Shown piece after piece: positions 18,092 through 27,731 of a DNA stretch of 64,000 nucleotides. A program made the translations under genes and the position numbers. Position 1 is the stretch's first letter. The number at the start of each line of letters is the position of its first letter. Source of the DNA: CALFMR01 sp035550595 (GTDB lineage Bacteria; Acidobacteriota; Vicinamibacteria; Vicinamibacterales; SCN-69-37); the NCBI GenBank assembly GCA_035550595.1, contig DASZOV010000059.1, forward strand, positions 1 to 64,000. Reading direction: 5' to 3'. Below the pieces are notes generated by a model, which worked only from the letters and a program-made list of their open reading frames with translations, did not search any database and had not been told where the DNA came from.

Positions 18092-20395
18092 ATGTTGACT
18101 GATACTGAACTCCTTCGTTTGATCCGTGAGCGCGTCGATCATCCCGCGACCGCGAAAGAACTGCTGCGCCTGCTCGGGCTGCCTGTCGAGGAGCGAAGCA
18201 CGCTCCGGCGCCGGCTGCGCGACCTCGTGGCGTCGGGCGCGCTCGTCGAGATCCGCGGGCATCGCTTCGGCCTGCCCGATCGCATGAACCTCATCGTCGG
18301 CCGCGTGTCGACCAATCCGCGAGGGTTCGCGTTCGTCGATCCCGATCCGCCCGTCGAGGACGGACCGTCGAGCATCTACATCGCGGGCTCCAATCTCAAT
18401 CAGGCCGTGCACGGCGATCGCGTCGTCGTGCGCGTCGAGCACCGGCGCGATCGCGATCGCGCCGAAGGCCGCATCGTGCGGATCCTCGAACGTGGATCCG
18501 AACAGGTCGTCGGCCGATACGAAGTCGACGAGGGCGGTCACGGCTTCGTCGTGCCGTTCGATCGCCGGCTCGTGATCGACATGCAGATCCCATCGGGCGC
18601 CACGCGCGGCGCGGCAGCAGGAGAGATGGTGACGGCGCGTGTGACGCGCTGGCCCACGCCGACGCGGCCGGCGCTCGGCGAGATCGTCGAGATCCTCGGC
18701 CCGCTCGATGCGCCGGGCGTCGACACGACGGTCATCATCCGCAAGTACGCGCTGCCCGACGCGCACGGCGACGACGCGATTGCCGAAGCGACGCGTCTCG
18801 GGACGGCCGTCAACCCGCGCGACATCGAGGGCCGCACCGACTTCCGCGGCTGGGCGACCGTCACGATCGACGGCGAGCACGCCCGCGACTTCGACGACGC
18901 CATCTCGATCGATCGGCTGTCGAACGGCAACTTCTGGCTCGGCGTCCACATCGCGGACGTCGCGCACTACGTGCCCGAAGGCAGCGCGCTCGACCGCGAG
19001 GCGTACGAGCGCGGCACGTCGGTGTACTTCCCCGAACGCGCCGTTCACATGTTTCCGTCCGAGCTCGCGACGGGCCTCTGCAGTCTCAACCCGCACGTCG
19101 ATCGGCTCGTGCAGTCGGTGCTGATGGAGGTCGACCGCCGCTCGGGGGCGGTCGTGCGGTATGAACTGCACGACGGCGTCATCCACAGCGACGAACGGAT
19201 GACGTATCACGACGTGAACGCGATCCTCACCGACCGCGATCCCGCCATGCTCGCGCGCTACGAGTCGCTCGTGCCGATGTTCGAGCGCATGCACGAGCTG
19301 TTCGAGATCCTCCATGCGCGTCGGCGGCGTCGAGGGTCGATCGACTTCGACCTGCAGGAATCGGAGTTCGTGCTCGACGACGCGGGGCTCGTCGAGGCGG
19401 TCGTGGCGGCCGAGCGCAACGTCGCGCACCGGCTCATCGAAGAGTTCATGCTGCTCGCCAACGAGACCGTGGCCGCGCATCTCGAACGCCAGAGCGCGCC
19501 GGCACTCTATCGCATCCACGAGGTGCCCGATCCGGTGAAGGTCGAGACGTTCGAAGACTTCATCGGCACGTTGGGCTACTCGCTGGCTGCGCCGGCCGAT
19601 CAGCTCGAGCCGCGCCACTTCCAGCGGCTCGTCGAGCAGATTCGTGGCAAGCCGGAAGAGCGGCCGATCGCCTTTCTCCTGCTGCGCACGATGCAGAAGG
19701 CGCGGTACGACGCCGCGAACCTCGGTCACTTCGGTTTGGCCGCCGAGGCGTACACGCACTTCACGTCGCCCATCCGCCGCTATCCGGATCTCGTGGTCCA
19801 TCGCGCGCTGCGCGCGTCCCGACGATCGATGTCGGAGGACGAGCGCACCGAGCGCGTCGAGGAGCTGCCCGAGATCGCGCGCCACACGTCGGAGCGCGAA
19901 CGGCGCGCGAACGACGCCGAGCGCGAGCTCGTGCAGTGGAAGAAGGTGCGGTTCATGGCCGACAAGGTCGGCGACGAGTTCGAGGGCTACATCACCGGCG
20001 TGAGCGCCTTCGGCCTCTACGTCGAGCTCATCGAACACTTCGTCGAGGGCATGGTGCACGTCTCGACGATGGCGGACGACTACTATCGGTTCGTCGAGCG
20101 TGCGCACTTTCTGCGGGGCGAGAAGAACGGGCGCGTCTATCGGCTGGGCGATCGCGTCCGCGTCCAGGTCGTGCGCGTGGATCTCGAGCGGCGTCAGATC
20201 GACCTGGGCCTGGCGGATATTCTTGAAGCGGTGCGGAAACTGGAAGGGACGCGGTCGGGAAGACGGCGCGAGACGAGACCGCCAAAGGCCGCACGGCCCG
20301 AGCGAAGCGAACGAAGTACGCGGCGCCGGACGAAACGGCGCCCGGGTCGCCGCGAGCGGGCCCTCGAACGGGCCACGAAGAAACGCGGGCGCTGA
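18092..20395 (+). CDS. rnr: ribonuclease R
   Basis: A 767-residue processive 3'-to-5' exoribonuclease that degrades structured RNA. Domains in order: N-terminal winged-helix (1-60), cold-shock domains (about 65-215), RNB catalytic domain with the metal-binding aspartates in HARDFDDAIS (about residues 265-275) and TSPIRRYPDLVVHR, an S1 domain (about 625-710; EFEGYITGVSAFGLYVELIE), and a basic Lys/Arg-rich tail after about 720, typical of RNase R. It ends convergently with tatA across a hairpin. Confidence 0.96.
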   Translation: MLTDTELLRLIRERVDHPATAKELLRLLGLPVEERSTLRRRLRDLVASGALVEIRGHRFGLPDRMNLIVGRVSTNPRGFAFVDPDPPVEDGPSSIYIAGSNLNQAVHGDRVVVRVEHRRDRDRAEGRIVRILERGSEQVVGRYEVDEGGHGFVVPFDRRLVIDMQIPSGATRGAAAGEMVTARVTRWPTPTRPALGEIVEILGPLDAPGVDTTVIIRKYALPDAHGDDAIAEATRLGTAVNPRDIEGRTDFRGWATVTIDGEHARDFDDAISIDRLSNGNFWLGVHIADVAHYVPEGSALDREAYERGTSVYFPERAVHMFPSELATGLCSLNPHVDRLVQSVLMEVDRRSGAVVRYELHDGVIHSDERMTYHDVNAILTDRDPAMLARYESLVPMFERMHELFEILHARRRRRGSIDFDLQESEFVLDDAGLVEAVVAAERNVAHRLIEEFMLLANETVAAHLERQSAPALYRIHEVPDPVKVETFEDFIGTLGYSLAAPADQLEPRHFQRLVEQIRGKPEERPIAFLLLRTMQKARYDAANLGHFGLAAEAYTHFTSPIRRYPDLVVHRALRASRRSMSEDERTERVEELPEIARHTSERERRANDAERELVQWKKVRFMADKVGDEFEGYITGVSAFGLYVELIEHFVEGMVHVSTMADDYYRFVERAHFLRGEKNGRVYRLGDRVRVQVVRVDLERRQIDLGLADILEAVRKLEGTRSGRRRETRPPKAARPERSERSTRRRTKRRPGRRERALERATKKRGR

Positions 20396-20407
20396 CGCCG
20401 GCGTTTC
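20380..20407. terminator. hairpin between convergent rnr and tatA
   Basis: Arms GAAACGC-G-GGCG and CGCC-G-GCGTTTC (one G-G mismatch) with a CTGA loop overlap the rnr stop codon. It sits 5 nt from the tatA stop, so it could serve both genes. T-runs are poor on both strands. Confidence 0.4.
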
Positions 20408-20412
20408 ACGAT

Positions 20413-20565
20413 CTAGTCTTGCTTGTCAGCCCCCTCGCGCGTCGCGTCCTTGAAGTTCTTGATGCCTTTGCCGATGCCGCGGCCGAGCTCGGGCAAACGG
20501 CTGGCGCCGAAGATCAGGATGACGATGGCGAGGATGACGAGTAGCTCTGGAACGCCGAGGCGCAT
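20413..20565 (-). CDS. tatA: Sec-independent translocase protein TatA/E
   Basis: A 50-residue twin-arginine translocation pore component. It has the short hydrophobic N-terminal helix (VPELLVILAIVILIFGASRL) with the conserved Pro and the family's F-G hinge, then the amphipathic helix (PELGRGIGKGIKNFKDA) and a short charged tail. At 50 aa it is at the short end for TatA. The ATG is preceded by AGGAG at 8 nt. No tatC is present in the window. The length, hinge and ribosome site make this a confident small gene. Confidence 0.92.
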   Translation of the reverse strand: MRLGVPELLVILAIVILIFGASRLPELGRGIGKGIKNFKDATREGADKQD

Positions 20566-20601
20566 GGGAATAACTCCTGTCGGCCTCGAGCCGACTCGGT
20601 C

Positions 20602-20630
20602 ATTCTAGCACCGCCCGGATCGGCCGGTGA
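20602..20630 (-). promoter_or_regulatory. possible tatA promoter
   Basis: TAGAAT on the minus strand (20607-20602) with a weak -35-like TCACCG 17 bp upstream. A 6-bp hairpin (GTCGGC pairing with GCCGAC, 20579-20595) would lie at the 5' end of the leader. Confidence 0.35.
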
Positions 20631-20648
20631 GCGAAGCCGGGCGAGGAC

Positions 20649-20662
20649 GTTGGACGTCCAAC
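20649..20662. promoter_or_regulatory. perfect 14-bp palindrome between tatA and tonB
   Basis: GTTGGACGTCCAAC is a perfect palindrome in the divergent region between tatA and the TonB gene. Its size and position fit a dimeric repressor or activator site, but the regulator is unknown. Confidence 0.4.
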
Positions 20663-20750
20663 ACTAGAGCGTGCGCGCCGGTTGGCGCGTCCCGCGCGTC
20701 ACGACATGGCGGCATCGCGATTGCACGCGGCGAGAGAGCACCCACGCGTC

Positions 20751-21635
20751 ATGGATATACTGTCAGCAGCGGACCGACAGCCCATGCAGACTCCCGACGC
20801 GCCGCCGGATGGACGCGTGCCCGCTCCGGCCGGGCCGAGTGTGATCTCGACTGGCTGGCTGGCCGGTGATTCCGTCTTCGATCGGCCCGACAAGCGCAAG
20901 CTCGGACGGGCCATCTGGGTCTCGATCGGCCTGCACGCCGCGCTCTTCGGCATCATCATCCTCGTCCTGACGCTCGCGCCGCCCGAGACGCTCGACAACA
21001 TTCAGCAGCAGGTCGTGCATCTGGTCTTCGTGCAGCAACCGGGACCGGGCGGTGGTGGAGGCGGCAGTCCCAAGCCCGCGCCGCCCAAGCCGCTCGAGGT
21101 CGCCAAACGCCCGCTGCCTCCGCCGGCGCCCGTGACCGTGCCACCGCCGCCGACCACGCCGCCGCCTCCGACGCCGAAGATGCTGGCGCCGATCATGACC
21201 AACACGACGAACCTCATGCAGGCGACCGGCGCGAACGCCGTGTCGCTCGAAGCCTACGGCGGGGGAGGCAACGGCGGGGGCCTCGGTTCGGGCAACGGCG
21301 CAGGCGTCGGGCCTGGCCAGACGAATGGATTTGGCGGCGGCGCGTATCAGGTCGGCAGCGGTATCACGAGCCCGGAGATTCTGAAGCAGGTCAAGCCGAA
21401 CTACACGCCAGACGCCATGAAGGCGAAGGTTCAAGGCGACGTCTGGCTCGACGCCGTCGTCAATCCCGACGGCACGGTGAGCGACGTGCGCGTGGCGCGC
21501 TCACTCGACAAGAGCGGCCTCGATCAGCAGGCCATGATCGCGGCGCGTCAGTGGCTCTTCCGTCCCGGCCACGATCGCAACGGCAAGGCCGTCCCCGTCA
21601 TCGTCACCATCGTTCTCGAATTCCGCCTGCGATAG
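20751..21635 (+). CDS. TonB-family energy transducer
   Basis: A 294-residue inner-membrane protein that transmits proton-motive force to outer-membrane transporters. It has one membrane helix (about residues 57-80, SIGLHAALFGIIILVLTLA), a Pro-rich periplasmic spacer (about 100-145), a Gly/Asn-rich stretch (about 165-200), and a C-terminal TonB domain (about 205-294; KQVKPNYTPDAMKAKVQGDV, and VVNPDGTVSDVRV). Three in-frame ATGs exist (20682, 20751, 20784); 20751 is chosen because GAGAGA precedes it. No exbB or exbD is adjacent. Confidence 0.88.
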   Translation: MDILSAADRQPMQTPDAPPDGRVPAPAGPSVISTGWLAGDSVFDRPDKRKLGRAIWVSIGLHAALFGIIILVLTLAPPETLDNIQQQVVHLVFVQQPGPGGGGGGSPKPAPPKPLEVAKRPLPPPAPVTVPPPPTTPPPPTPKMLAPIMTNTTNLMQATGANAVSLEAYGGGGNGGGLGSGNGAGVGPGQTNGFGGGAYQVGSGITSPEILKQVKPNYTPDAMKAKVQGDVWLDAVVNPDGTVSDVRVARSLDKSGLDQQAMIAARQWLFRPGHDRNGKAVPVIVTIVLEFRLR

Positions 21636-21702
21636 CGTCTCGCGCGGCGTCCACGCCGGGTCCGGGCTAGTACGGGATGGGGCGCGCCCGCGTACGGAGC
21701 CC

Positions 21703-21853
21703 GGGCGGGCCGGCACGGGGGCCGGCCCCTACAGGTGCTGGGGTCGCGTAGCCATCGTCCTCGTCCTCATCTTCGTCATCGGCCGGCCCCTACAGGTGTT
21801 GGGGTTGCGCCGACGTCTACGTCACCACGTAGGGGCGCCCCCCGTGGCGCCCG
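21703..21853. repeat. family B REPIN-like cluster (two direct, one inverted)
   Basis: The 334-base gap between convergent tonB and groEL holds two direct units (21703-21744 and 21781-21806, sharing GGCCGGCCCCTACAGGTG) and an inverted unit (21828-21853, GTAGGGGCGCC). The core GGGCCGGC...GCCGGCCCC is itself palindromic. The groEL terminator lies to the right, and a C-family run is next to the groEL stop. Confidence 0.75.
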
Positions 21854-21894
21854 AAAAGAAAAAGAGCCCGGCCGGCTCGCGCCGACCGGGCTCT
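21852..21894 (-). terminator. rho-independent terminator of groESL
   Basis: Arms AGAGCCCGGTCGGC and GCCGGCCGGGCTCT on the minus strand (14-nt arms, one mismatch, 4-nt loop) are followed directly by TTTTTCTTTT. This is a textbook intrinsic terminator about 75 nt past the groEL stop. Confidence 0.9.
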
Positions 21895-21917
21895 CGACGA
21901 CGCGCGTCTGCGCGCCG

Positions 21918-21969
21918 CAGGGCTTCGAACTTCTCGACCGCAAAGTTCGCAGTTCGAAGTTCGCAGTTC
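21918..21969. repeat. family C runs next to the groEL stop
   Basis: Repeats of GAAGTTC/GCAGTTC (CTTCGAACTTCTC, then AAGTTCGCAGTTCGAAG) end exactly at the groEL stop codon. Related runs occur near 24190, 32435, 32600, 44072 and 49372. Confidence 0.5.
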
Positions 21970-23604
<1,635 letters not shown>

Positions 23605-23658
23605 TGCTGCCTCTCCGGTAAGAAGGAAAATTGAGTGCCGAACGCGTGTCGGCCGGCG

Positions 23659-23949
23659 CTACTTCTCGATGATGCCGAGGACTTCCTCTTCACGGATGAT
23701 GAGGTGCTCGGTGCCGTCGATCTTGATCTCCTGTCCGGCGTACTTGCCGAACAGCACCACGTCGCCGGGCTTGACGTCGAGCGGCGTGACCTTGCCGTCC
23801 TTCTCGATGCGGCCCTTGCCGACGGCGATGACCTTGCCCTGCTGGGGTTTCTCCTTGGCGCTGTCCGGGATGATGATGCCGCCGACGCGCTGCTCTTCCT
23901 CTTCGATGCGCGTGACGAGAATGCGGTCGTGCAGGGGTCTCACACTCAT
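23659..23949 (-). CDS. groES: 10-kDa co-chaperonin GroES
   Basis: A 96-residue lid of the GroEL folding chamber. The N-terminal RPLHDRILV, mobile-loop EEEQRVGGIIIPDSAKEKPQ and C-terminal YAGQEIKIDG are typical. The start is the ATG at 23949, which has GAGAGG about 7 nt upstream; an ATG 5 codons further up is less likely. It is first in the groES-groEL operon. Confidence 0.97.
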   Translation of the reverse strand: MSVRPLHDRILVTRIEEEEQRVGGIIIPDSAKEKPQQGKVIAVGKGRIEKDGKVTPLDVKPGDVVLFGKYAGQEIKIDGTEHLIIREEEVLGIIEK

Positions 23950-24062
23950 GACGGTCCTCTCCACTCGTGACCGGCGGCGGCCGGACCAGGCGGGTCGGGC
24001 GTGCGCCGGAAGTTGAACTCAGGATGTTGGGCCTGGGTGCTGGCAGTCGAGGAAACGGACTG

Positions 24063-24089
24063 TTAGCACTCACCGTGGCCGACTGCTAA
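24063..24089 (-). promoter_or_regulatory. CIRCE operator (HrcA binding site)
   Basis: On the plus strand TTAGCACTC, a 9-nt spacer, then GACTGCTAA: the CIRCE inverted repeat with one mismatch from GAGTGCTAA. It abuts the -10 box of the groES promoter and lies about 115 nt upstream of the groES ATG. It predicts heat-inducible repression by HrcA, whose gene is not in the window. Confidence 0.93.
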
Positions 24090-24118
24090 CTATAGCGAGC
24101 CGGCCCAATCGCGGTCAA
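24089..24118 (-). promoter_or_regulatory. groESL promoter
   Basis: TTGACC (24118-24113) and TATAGT (24094-24089) on the minus strand with an 18-bp spacer. The start point would fall inside the CIRCE element, the usual arrangement for HrcA control. Confidence 0.75.
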
Positions 24119-24184
24119 GATGATCCGGACCTCGCCCGGCCGGCAAGCGGGGCCATGCCGTCTGATGCGCCGAGGACGCTCGCC

Positions 24185-24247
24185 CAAGGTCTGGCTTCCG
24201 GCTTCGAACGTCCGACCTTCTGGCTTCTGGCTTCGAACTTCTGACTT
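24185..24247. repeat. family C runs upstream of groESL
   Basis: Repeats of CTTCTGG and CTTCGAAC between the groES promoter and the end of the Fis-like gene. Apart from these, the CIRCE element and the promoter, the 310-base gap (23950-24259) shows nothing else. Confidence 0.45.
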
Positions 24248-24259
24248 GCCCGAAGGCGC

Positions 24260-24472
24260 TCACGCGCTCTTGCGGATCTTGTAGGCGGACATCTTGCGGC
24301 TGAGCGTGTTGCGGTGCAGGCCCGTCATCTTCGCCGCCTTGCAGACGTTGTAGTTCGTCTTGACGAGCGCGCGCGCGATGAACGTCCGCTCGAACTCGCG
24401 CTGTGCGTCGTCGAAGAGGATGCCGCGGTCGATCATCTGTTGGACGAGCGCCGACAGGTCGTCACGAATCAT
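24260..24472 (-). CDS. stand-alone Fis-type DNA-binding protein, 70 aa
   Basis: A small protein that is almost only a Fis/HTH_8 domain: an acidic N-terminal helix (MIRDDLSALVQQMIDRG), then FERTFIARALVKTN and the helix-turn-helix NVCKAAKMTGLHRNTLSRKM with a basic end. This matches the C-terminal DNA-binding domain of NtrC-type activators, with no receiver or AAA+ domain. It starts 8 nt after the purC stop and is probably co-transcribed. Its targets are unknown; a nucleoid or Fis-like role is an inference. Confidence 0.85.
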   Translation of the reverse strand: MIRDDLSALVQQMIDRGILFDDAQREFERTFIARALVKTNYNVCKAAKMTGLHRNTLSRKMSAYKIRKSA

Positions 24473-24480
24473 CGGGGCCT

Positions 24481-25374
24481 CTACACGCGCAGGTCGTCGC
24501 CGGTCAGACGCCGGTACGCTTCCAGATACTTGTCGCGCGTCCGCGAGACGACGTCGTCGGGGAGGGACGGGACGGGCGGCTGCTTGTTCCAGCCGATGGC
24601 CTCGAGATGATCGCGCACGAACTGCTTGTCGAAGCTCATCTGCGCGCGGCCGGGCGCGTACTGGTCGCGCGGCCAGAAGCGCGACGAGTCCGGCGTGAGC
24701 GCCTCGTCGATGAGCAGCAGCGTGTCGCCTGCGAGCCCGAACTCGAACTTCGTGTCCGCGATGATGATGCCGCACGACTCGCCGTGATCCACGCCGCGCG
24801 CGTAGAGCGCGAGCGTCAGGTCGTGCAGCCGGCGCTCGAGGTCAGCGCCCACGATCTCGGCGGCCTGCGCCTCCGAGATGTTCTCGTCGTGCCCGGTTTC
24901 CGCTTTCGTCGCGGGCGTGAAGATCGATTGCGGCAGCCGATCCGACTCCTGGAGGCCGGCCGGCAAGGCCACGCCGCAGACCGCGCCCGATTTCTGATAG
25001 TCCTTCCAGCCCGATCCCGACAGATAGCCGCGTGCCACGCACTCGATCGGCAGCGGGTTCGTCTTGCGCACGAGCATCGAACGGCCGCGCAGGATGTCGC
25101 GGTGAGGCCGCGTGACGGCGGGGAAGTCCTCGACGTCGACGGCGACGCAGTGATGCGGCACGAGGTCGCCGAGATGATCGAACCAGAACGCGGAGAGCTG
25201 CGTGAGGACCTTGCCCTTGTCGGGAATGCCCGATCCGAGCACGTAGTCGAACGCGGAGATGCGATCGGTGGCGACGATGAGCAGGTGCTCGCCGAGATCG
25301 TAGACGTCACGCACCTTGCCGCGTCGCGCGAGCGTCAGACCATCGAGATGCGTATCGAGAACGGCAGGCGTCAT
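24481..25374 (-). CDS. purC: phosphoribosylaminoimidazole-succinocarboxamide synthase
   Basis: A 297-residue SAICAR synthetase joining CAIR and aspartate with ATP in purine synthesis. The N-terminal GKVRDVYDLGEHLLIVATDR, the PNP-loop region, and the motifs ECVARGYLSGSGWKDYQ, HDENIS and LLLIDEALTPDSSRFWP are all present. Length is that of the long (about 300 aa) class. The ATG is at 25374. It is followed directly by the Fis-only gene. Confidence 0.96.
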   Translation of the reverse strand: MTPAVLDTHLDGLTLARRGKVRDVYDLGEHLLIVATDRISAFDYVLGSGIPDKGKVLTQLSAFWFDHLGDLVPHHCVAVDVEDFPAVTRPHRDILRGRSMLVRKTNPLPIECVARGYLSGSGWKDYQKSGAVCGVALPAGLQESDRLPQSIFTPATKAETGHDENISEAQAAEIVGADLERRLHDLTLALYARGVDHGESCGIIIADTKFEFGLAGDTLLLIDEALTPDSSRFWPRDQYAPGRAQMSFDKQFVRDHLEAIGWNKQPPVPSLPDDVVSRTRDKYLEAYRRLTGDDLRV

Positions 25375-25407
25375 GTTGGAACGTCGAAGCGGAAAGTCGA
25401 GAGGCTA

Positions 25408-26538
25408 TCACTTACGCTGGTCGATCACAATCGGCGCGTGACGGTTTCGCAGCGCGACACGTGTCGTCGCGCCATCGGTGAACGCGTACACGAGCGATGC
25501 GGTGCCGCCATCGGTTCGTACGGGCGCGTCGACGCCGGTCGCAGTGATCGCGCCGCCGTCGGTCGCGCGCGCATCGATCGCCACGGCCGGTGCGCCGTCG
25601 ACGACGAGACGCAGTGGCGCGTCGGCGGCGAACGCCGTGACCGCGGCGGGATGATCGATCGTCACGTCGACGGTCGTGCTACGCACGTCGACCGTCGTCT
25701 CGCCGCGTGGACGATCGATCGTGAGATGTCCGCCCGATCCGTCGACGAGCACGTGGTCCATGGCATCGGCGATCGTAATGTCCTCATTGGTGGCGTCGAT
25801 GGCGACCGGTCCGGCCGGCGCATCGACGTGGACCTGGCCGCTGCGGGCGAGGAGCCCGATCGGCCCGCCGACGCGCGCCAGCGTCGTCTCCGAGGAGACG
25901 AGCGAGAGCGTCACGCCGTGTGCGCCGTCGATGGCCAACTTGCCGTTGCGGTGCGCGCCGGTCACGCTCCCCGCAATGGCCGTCAGCCGCACGTCGCCGA
26001 CGAGCGATCCCAGCGCGACCCAGGCGACGTTCGACACGTCGAGGTCGCGGCTGCCGTCGACGTGCACGCCGAGGCGCGCGGGCACGTGCAGCGTGAGCCG
26101 TGTCACGAGCCGGGGCGGCCGGCCCGGCCCGCGTCCAGCCCTGTCGGGCGGCGGCCACGCGACGTCGATCGACAAGATGCGGCCGAGGTCGTCGGGCCGC
26201 AAGGTCGTGCGTTCCGCCGCATCGAGCGCCGACGCATTGTCCGGACCTGAGGCGTCGATCTGCAGGGTGTAGGCGACGTCGTTCCGGTTCTCGCCGGCGA
26301 CGGTGAGACGGGTGACGCCGGAGACGCGCAGTTCGGTAAGGGCGGCGGAAACGGGCAGCGTGCCCGTGTGCGTGACCGATCCCGTGCCGCCGCTGCCGTG
26401 CGCGCGGCGGACGTTGTCGACGAGCCGCGAGATCGAGAAGCGCGTACTGCCGGCCGGCGCGCGCGGCGCCGTCCATTCATAGACGGCGACGGCCATGGCG
26501 ACGAATGCCGCGACAATGAGTAACTCTCGCTTTCCCAT
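25408..26538 (-). CDS. signal-anchored beta-rich protein (DUF4097/adhesin-like), function unknown
   Basis: A 376-residue protein with an N-terminal signal anchor (KRELLIVAAFVAMAVAVYEW) and a long region of short repeated Val/Thr/Asp-rich beta strands. Phrases such as GSVTGAHRNGKLAIDGA and VHVDAPAGPVAIDATNEDIT recall the right-handed beta-helix of DUF4097/putative-adhesin proteins, which are surface or periplasmic. The family call is tentative. The ATG at 26538 lies about 15 nt past an AT-rich -10-like box and is divergent from the flippase-like gene. Confidence 0.65.
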   Translation of the reverse strand: MGKRELLIVAAFVAMAVAVYEWTAPRAPAGSTRFSISRLVDNVRRAHGSGGTGSVTHTGTLPVSAALTELRVSGVTRLTVAGENRNDVAYTLQIDASGPDNASALDAAERTTLRPDDLGRILSIDVAWPPPDRAGRGPGRPPRLVTRLTLHVPARLGVHVDGSRDLDVSNVAWVALGSLVGDVRLTAIAGSVTGAHRNGKLAIDGAHGVTLSLVSSETTLARVGGPIGLLARSGQVHVDAPAGPVAIDATNEDITIADAMDHVLVDGSGGHLTIDRPRGETTVDVRSTTVDVTIDHPAAVTAFAADAPLRLVVDGAPAVAIDARATDGGAITATGVDAPVRTDGGTASLVYAFTDGATTRVALRNRHAPIVIDQRK

Positions 26539-26549
26539 CGACTTGCCGG

Positions 26550-26565
26550 GGATCTTATAGTAGAA
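26550..26565. promoter_or_regulatory. AT-rich divergent promoter candidate
   Basis: GATCTTATAGTAGAA gives -10-like hexamers on both strands (TATAGT plus, TATAAG minus) between two divergent genes. No good -35 is visible on either strand. Confidence 0.35.
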
Positions 26566-26606
26566 CCTAGGCGCGGCCCCGCCGCGTCCTCGTCGCGCTC
26601 CCCACG

Positions 26607-27647
26607 ATGCCAGCTTCGTCATCTTCGCGCCGCCTGCGCTGGCAGGGTGTGGTCATCGCGGTCCTCACGGTCGCGCTCGTCTGGTGGTTCGCGCACAGCC
26701 TCGATTGGAGCGACGTCTGGGAGGCGATGACCGAGGCGCACATGGGCCTCATCGTCCTGACGATCGCCGTGACGGTGCAGACGTACATCCTGCGCGCGCT
26801 CCGCTGGCAGCTCCTGCTCGCGCCGCTCGGACGCGCGCGCTTCGGGCCCGCGTTCCGCACGACGGTCATCGGCTTCACGGCGACGTTTCTCCTGCCGGGT
26901 CGCATCGGCGAAGTGCTGCGGCCGTATCTCATGGCGCGCGAATCGGGCTTCAGCGCGGCCGCCGCGTTCGCCACGATCATCGTCGAGCGCGTGCTCGATC
27001 TCGCGACGGTCATTCTGCTCTTCGCGTGCTTCCTGATCGTCACGCCCATCGACGTCGGGCCCGAAGTGAAGTTCGGCGGGCTGGCCGCGACCATCGTGTG
27101 CGTGGCCGCGCTCGGCGTGATGGTCGCGTCGGCCGGACATCCCGAGCGGCTGGTGCGCTGGTCCAGCCGGCTCACGCGCCTGCTTCCGGCACGCGCGCAG
27201 GCGGCCGTCGGCGGCCTCGTCCAGACCTTCGTCGAAGGTCTGGCCGTGATGCGCCGGCCCGCGGGTTTGGTCGGTGCGGGCGTCCTGTCCGTGCTCCTGT
27301 GGCTGTCGATTGCGCTCGGCATCTGGGCGACGTCGCGTGCTCTGGATTTGACGTTCGCCTTCAGCGGCTCGTTCCTCGTCGTCATGTTCCTGGTCGTCGG
27401 CGTCGCGATGCCGACGCCGGCCGGGGTTGGCGGATTCCACGCGATGTACCAACTGGCGGTGACGCGGTTTTTCCTCGCGCCACCCGATCGTGCGGCCGCG
27501 GCGGCGATCGTGCTGCACGCGTTGTCGTTCGTCCCGATTTCGATTCTAGGCCTCGCCTTCATGGCGCGTGACGGGCTCACGCTCGGCGGGTTGCGCCGGA
27601 TGAAGTCGAACGCCGAGGCGGAGGAAGGCCGCGCGACCGGCACCTGA
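26607..27647 (+). CDS. flippase-like membrane protein (lysylphosphatidylglycerol synthase TM domain/AglD-like, UPF0104)
   Basis: A 346-residue polytopic protein with about 8 helices. The family signature LPGRIGEVLRPYLMA (about 90-105), then ERVLDLATVILLF, and the later TPAGVGGFHAMYQLAVTRF are typical of the LPG synthase transmembrane domain found in YbhN and AglD-like proteins, thought to move lipids or lipid-linked sugars. No C-terminal aminoacyl-transfer domain is present, so the substrate cannot be named. Confidence 0.85.
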   Translation: MPASSSSRRLRWQGVVIAVLTVALVWWFAHSLDWSDVWEAMTEAHMGLIVLTIAVTVQTYILRALRWQLLLAPLGRARFGPAFRTTVIGFTATFLLPGRIGEVLRPYLMARESGFSAAAAFATIIVERVLDLATVILLFACFLIVTPIDVGPEVKFGGLAATIVCVAALGVMVASAGHPERLVRWSSRLTRLLPARAQAAVGGLVQTFVEGLAVMRRPAGLVGAGVLSVLLWLSIALGIWATSRALDLTFAFSGSFLVVMFLVVGVAMPTPAGVGGFHAMYQLAVTRFFLAPPDRAAAAAIVLHALSFVPISILGLAFMARDGLTLGGLRRMKSNAEAEEGRATGT

Positions 27648-27731
27648 CACGGGCCGCGCCGACAGTAGTACCCTTGGCCGGCATCGCCGGCCCGGTCGCC
27701 TGGCCGTGGGACGTCTGGAGGGACCGACACC

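Noticed and set aside
18065..20107. 680-codon open frame antisense to RNase R
   Set aside because: Shadow frame with repeated Val/Arg/Asp/His runs; the sense frame has all RNase R motifs.
26567..27730. 387-codon minus-strand frame over the flippase-like gene
   Set aside because: Rich in Thr/Arg/Ser/Pro without motifs; the plus strand encodes a hydrophobic membrane protein with family signatures.
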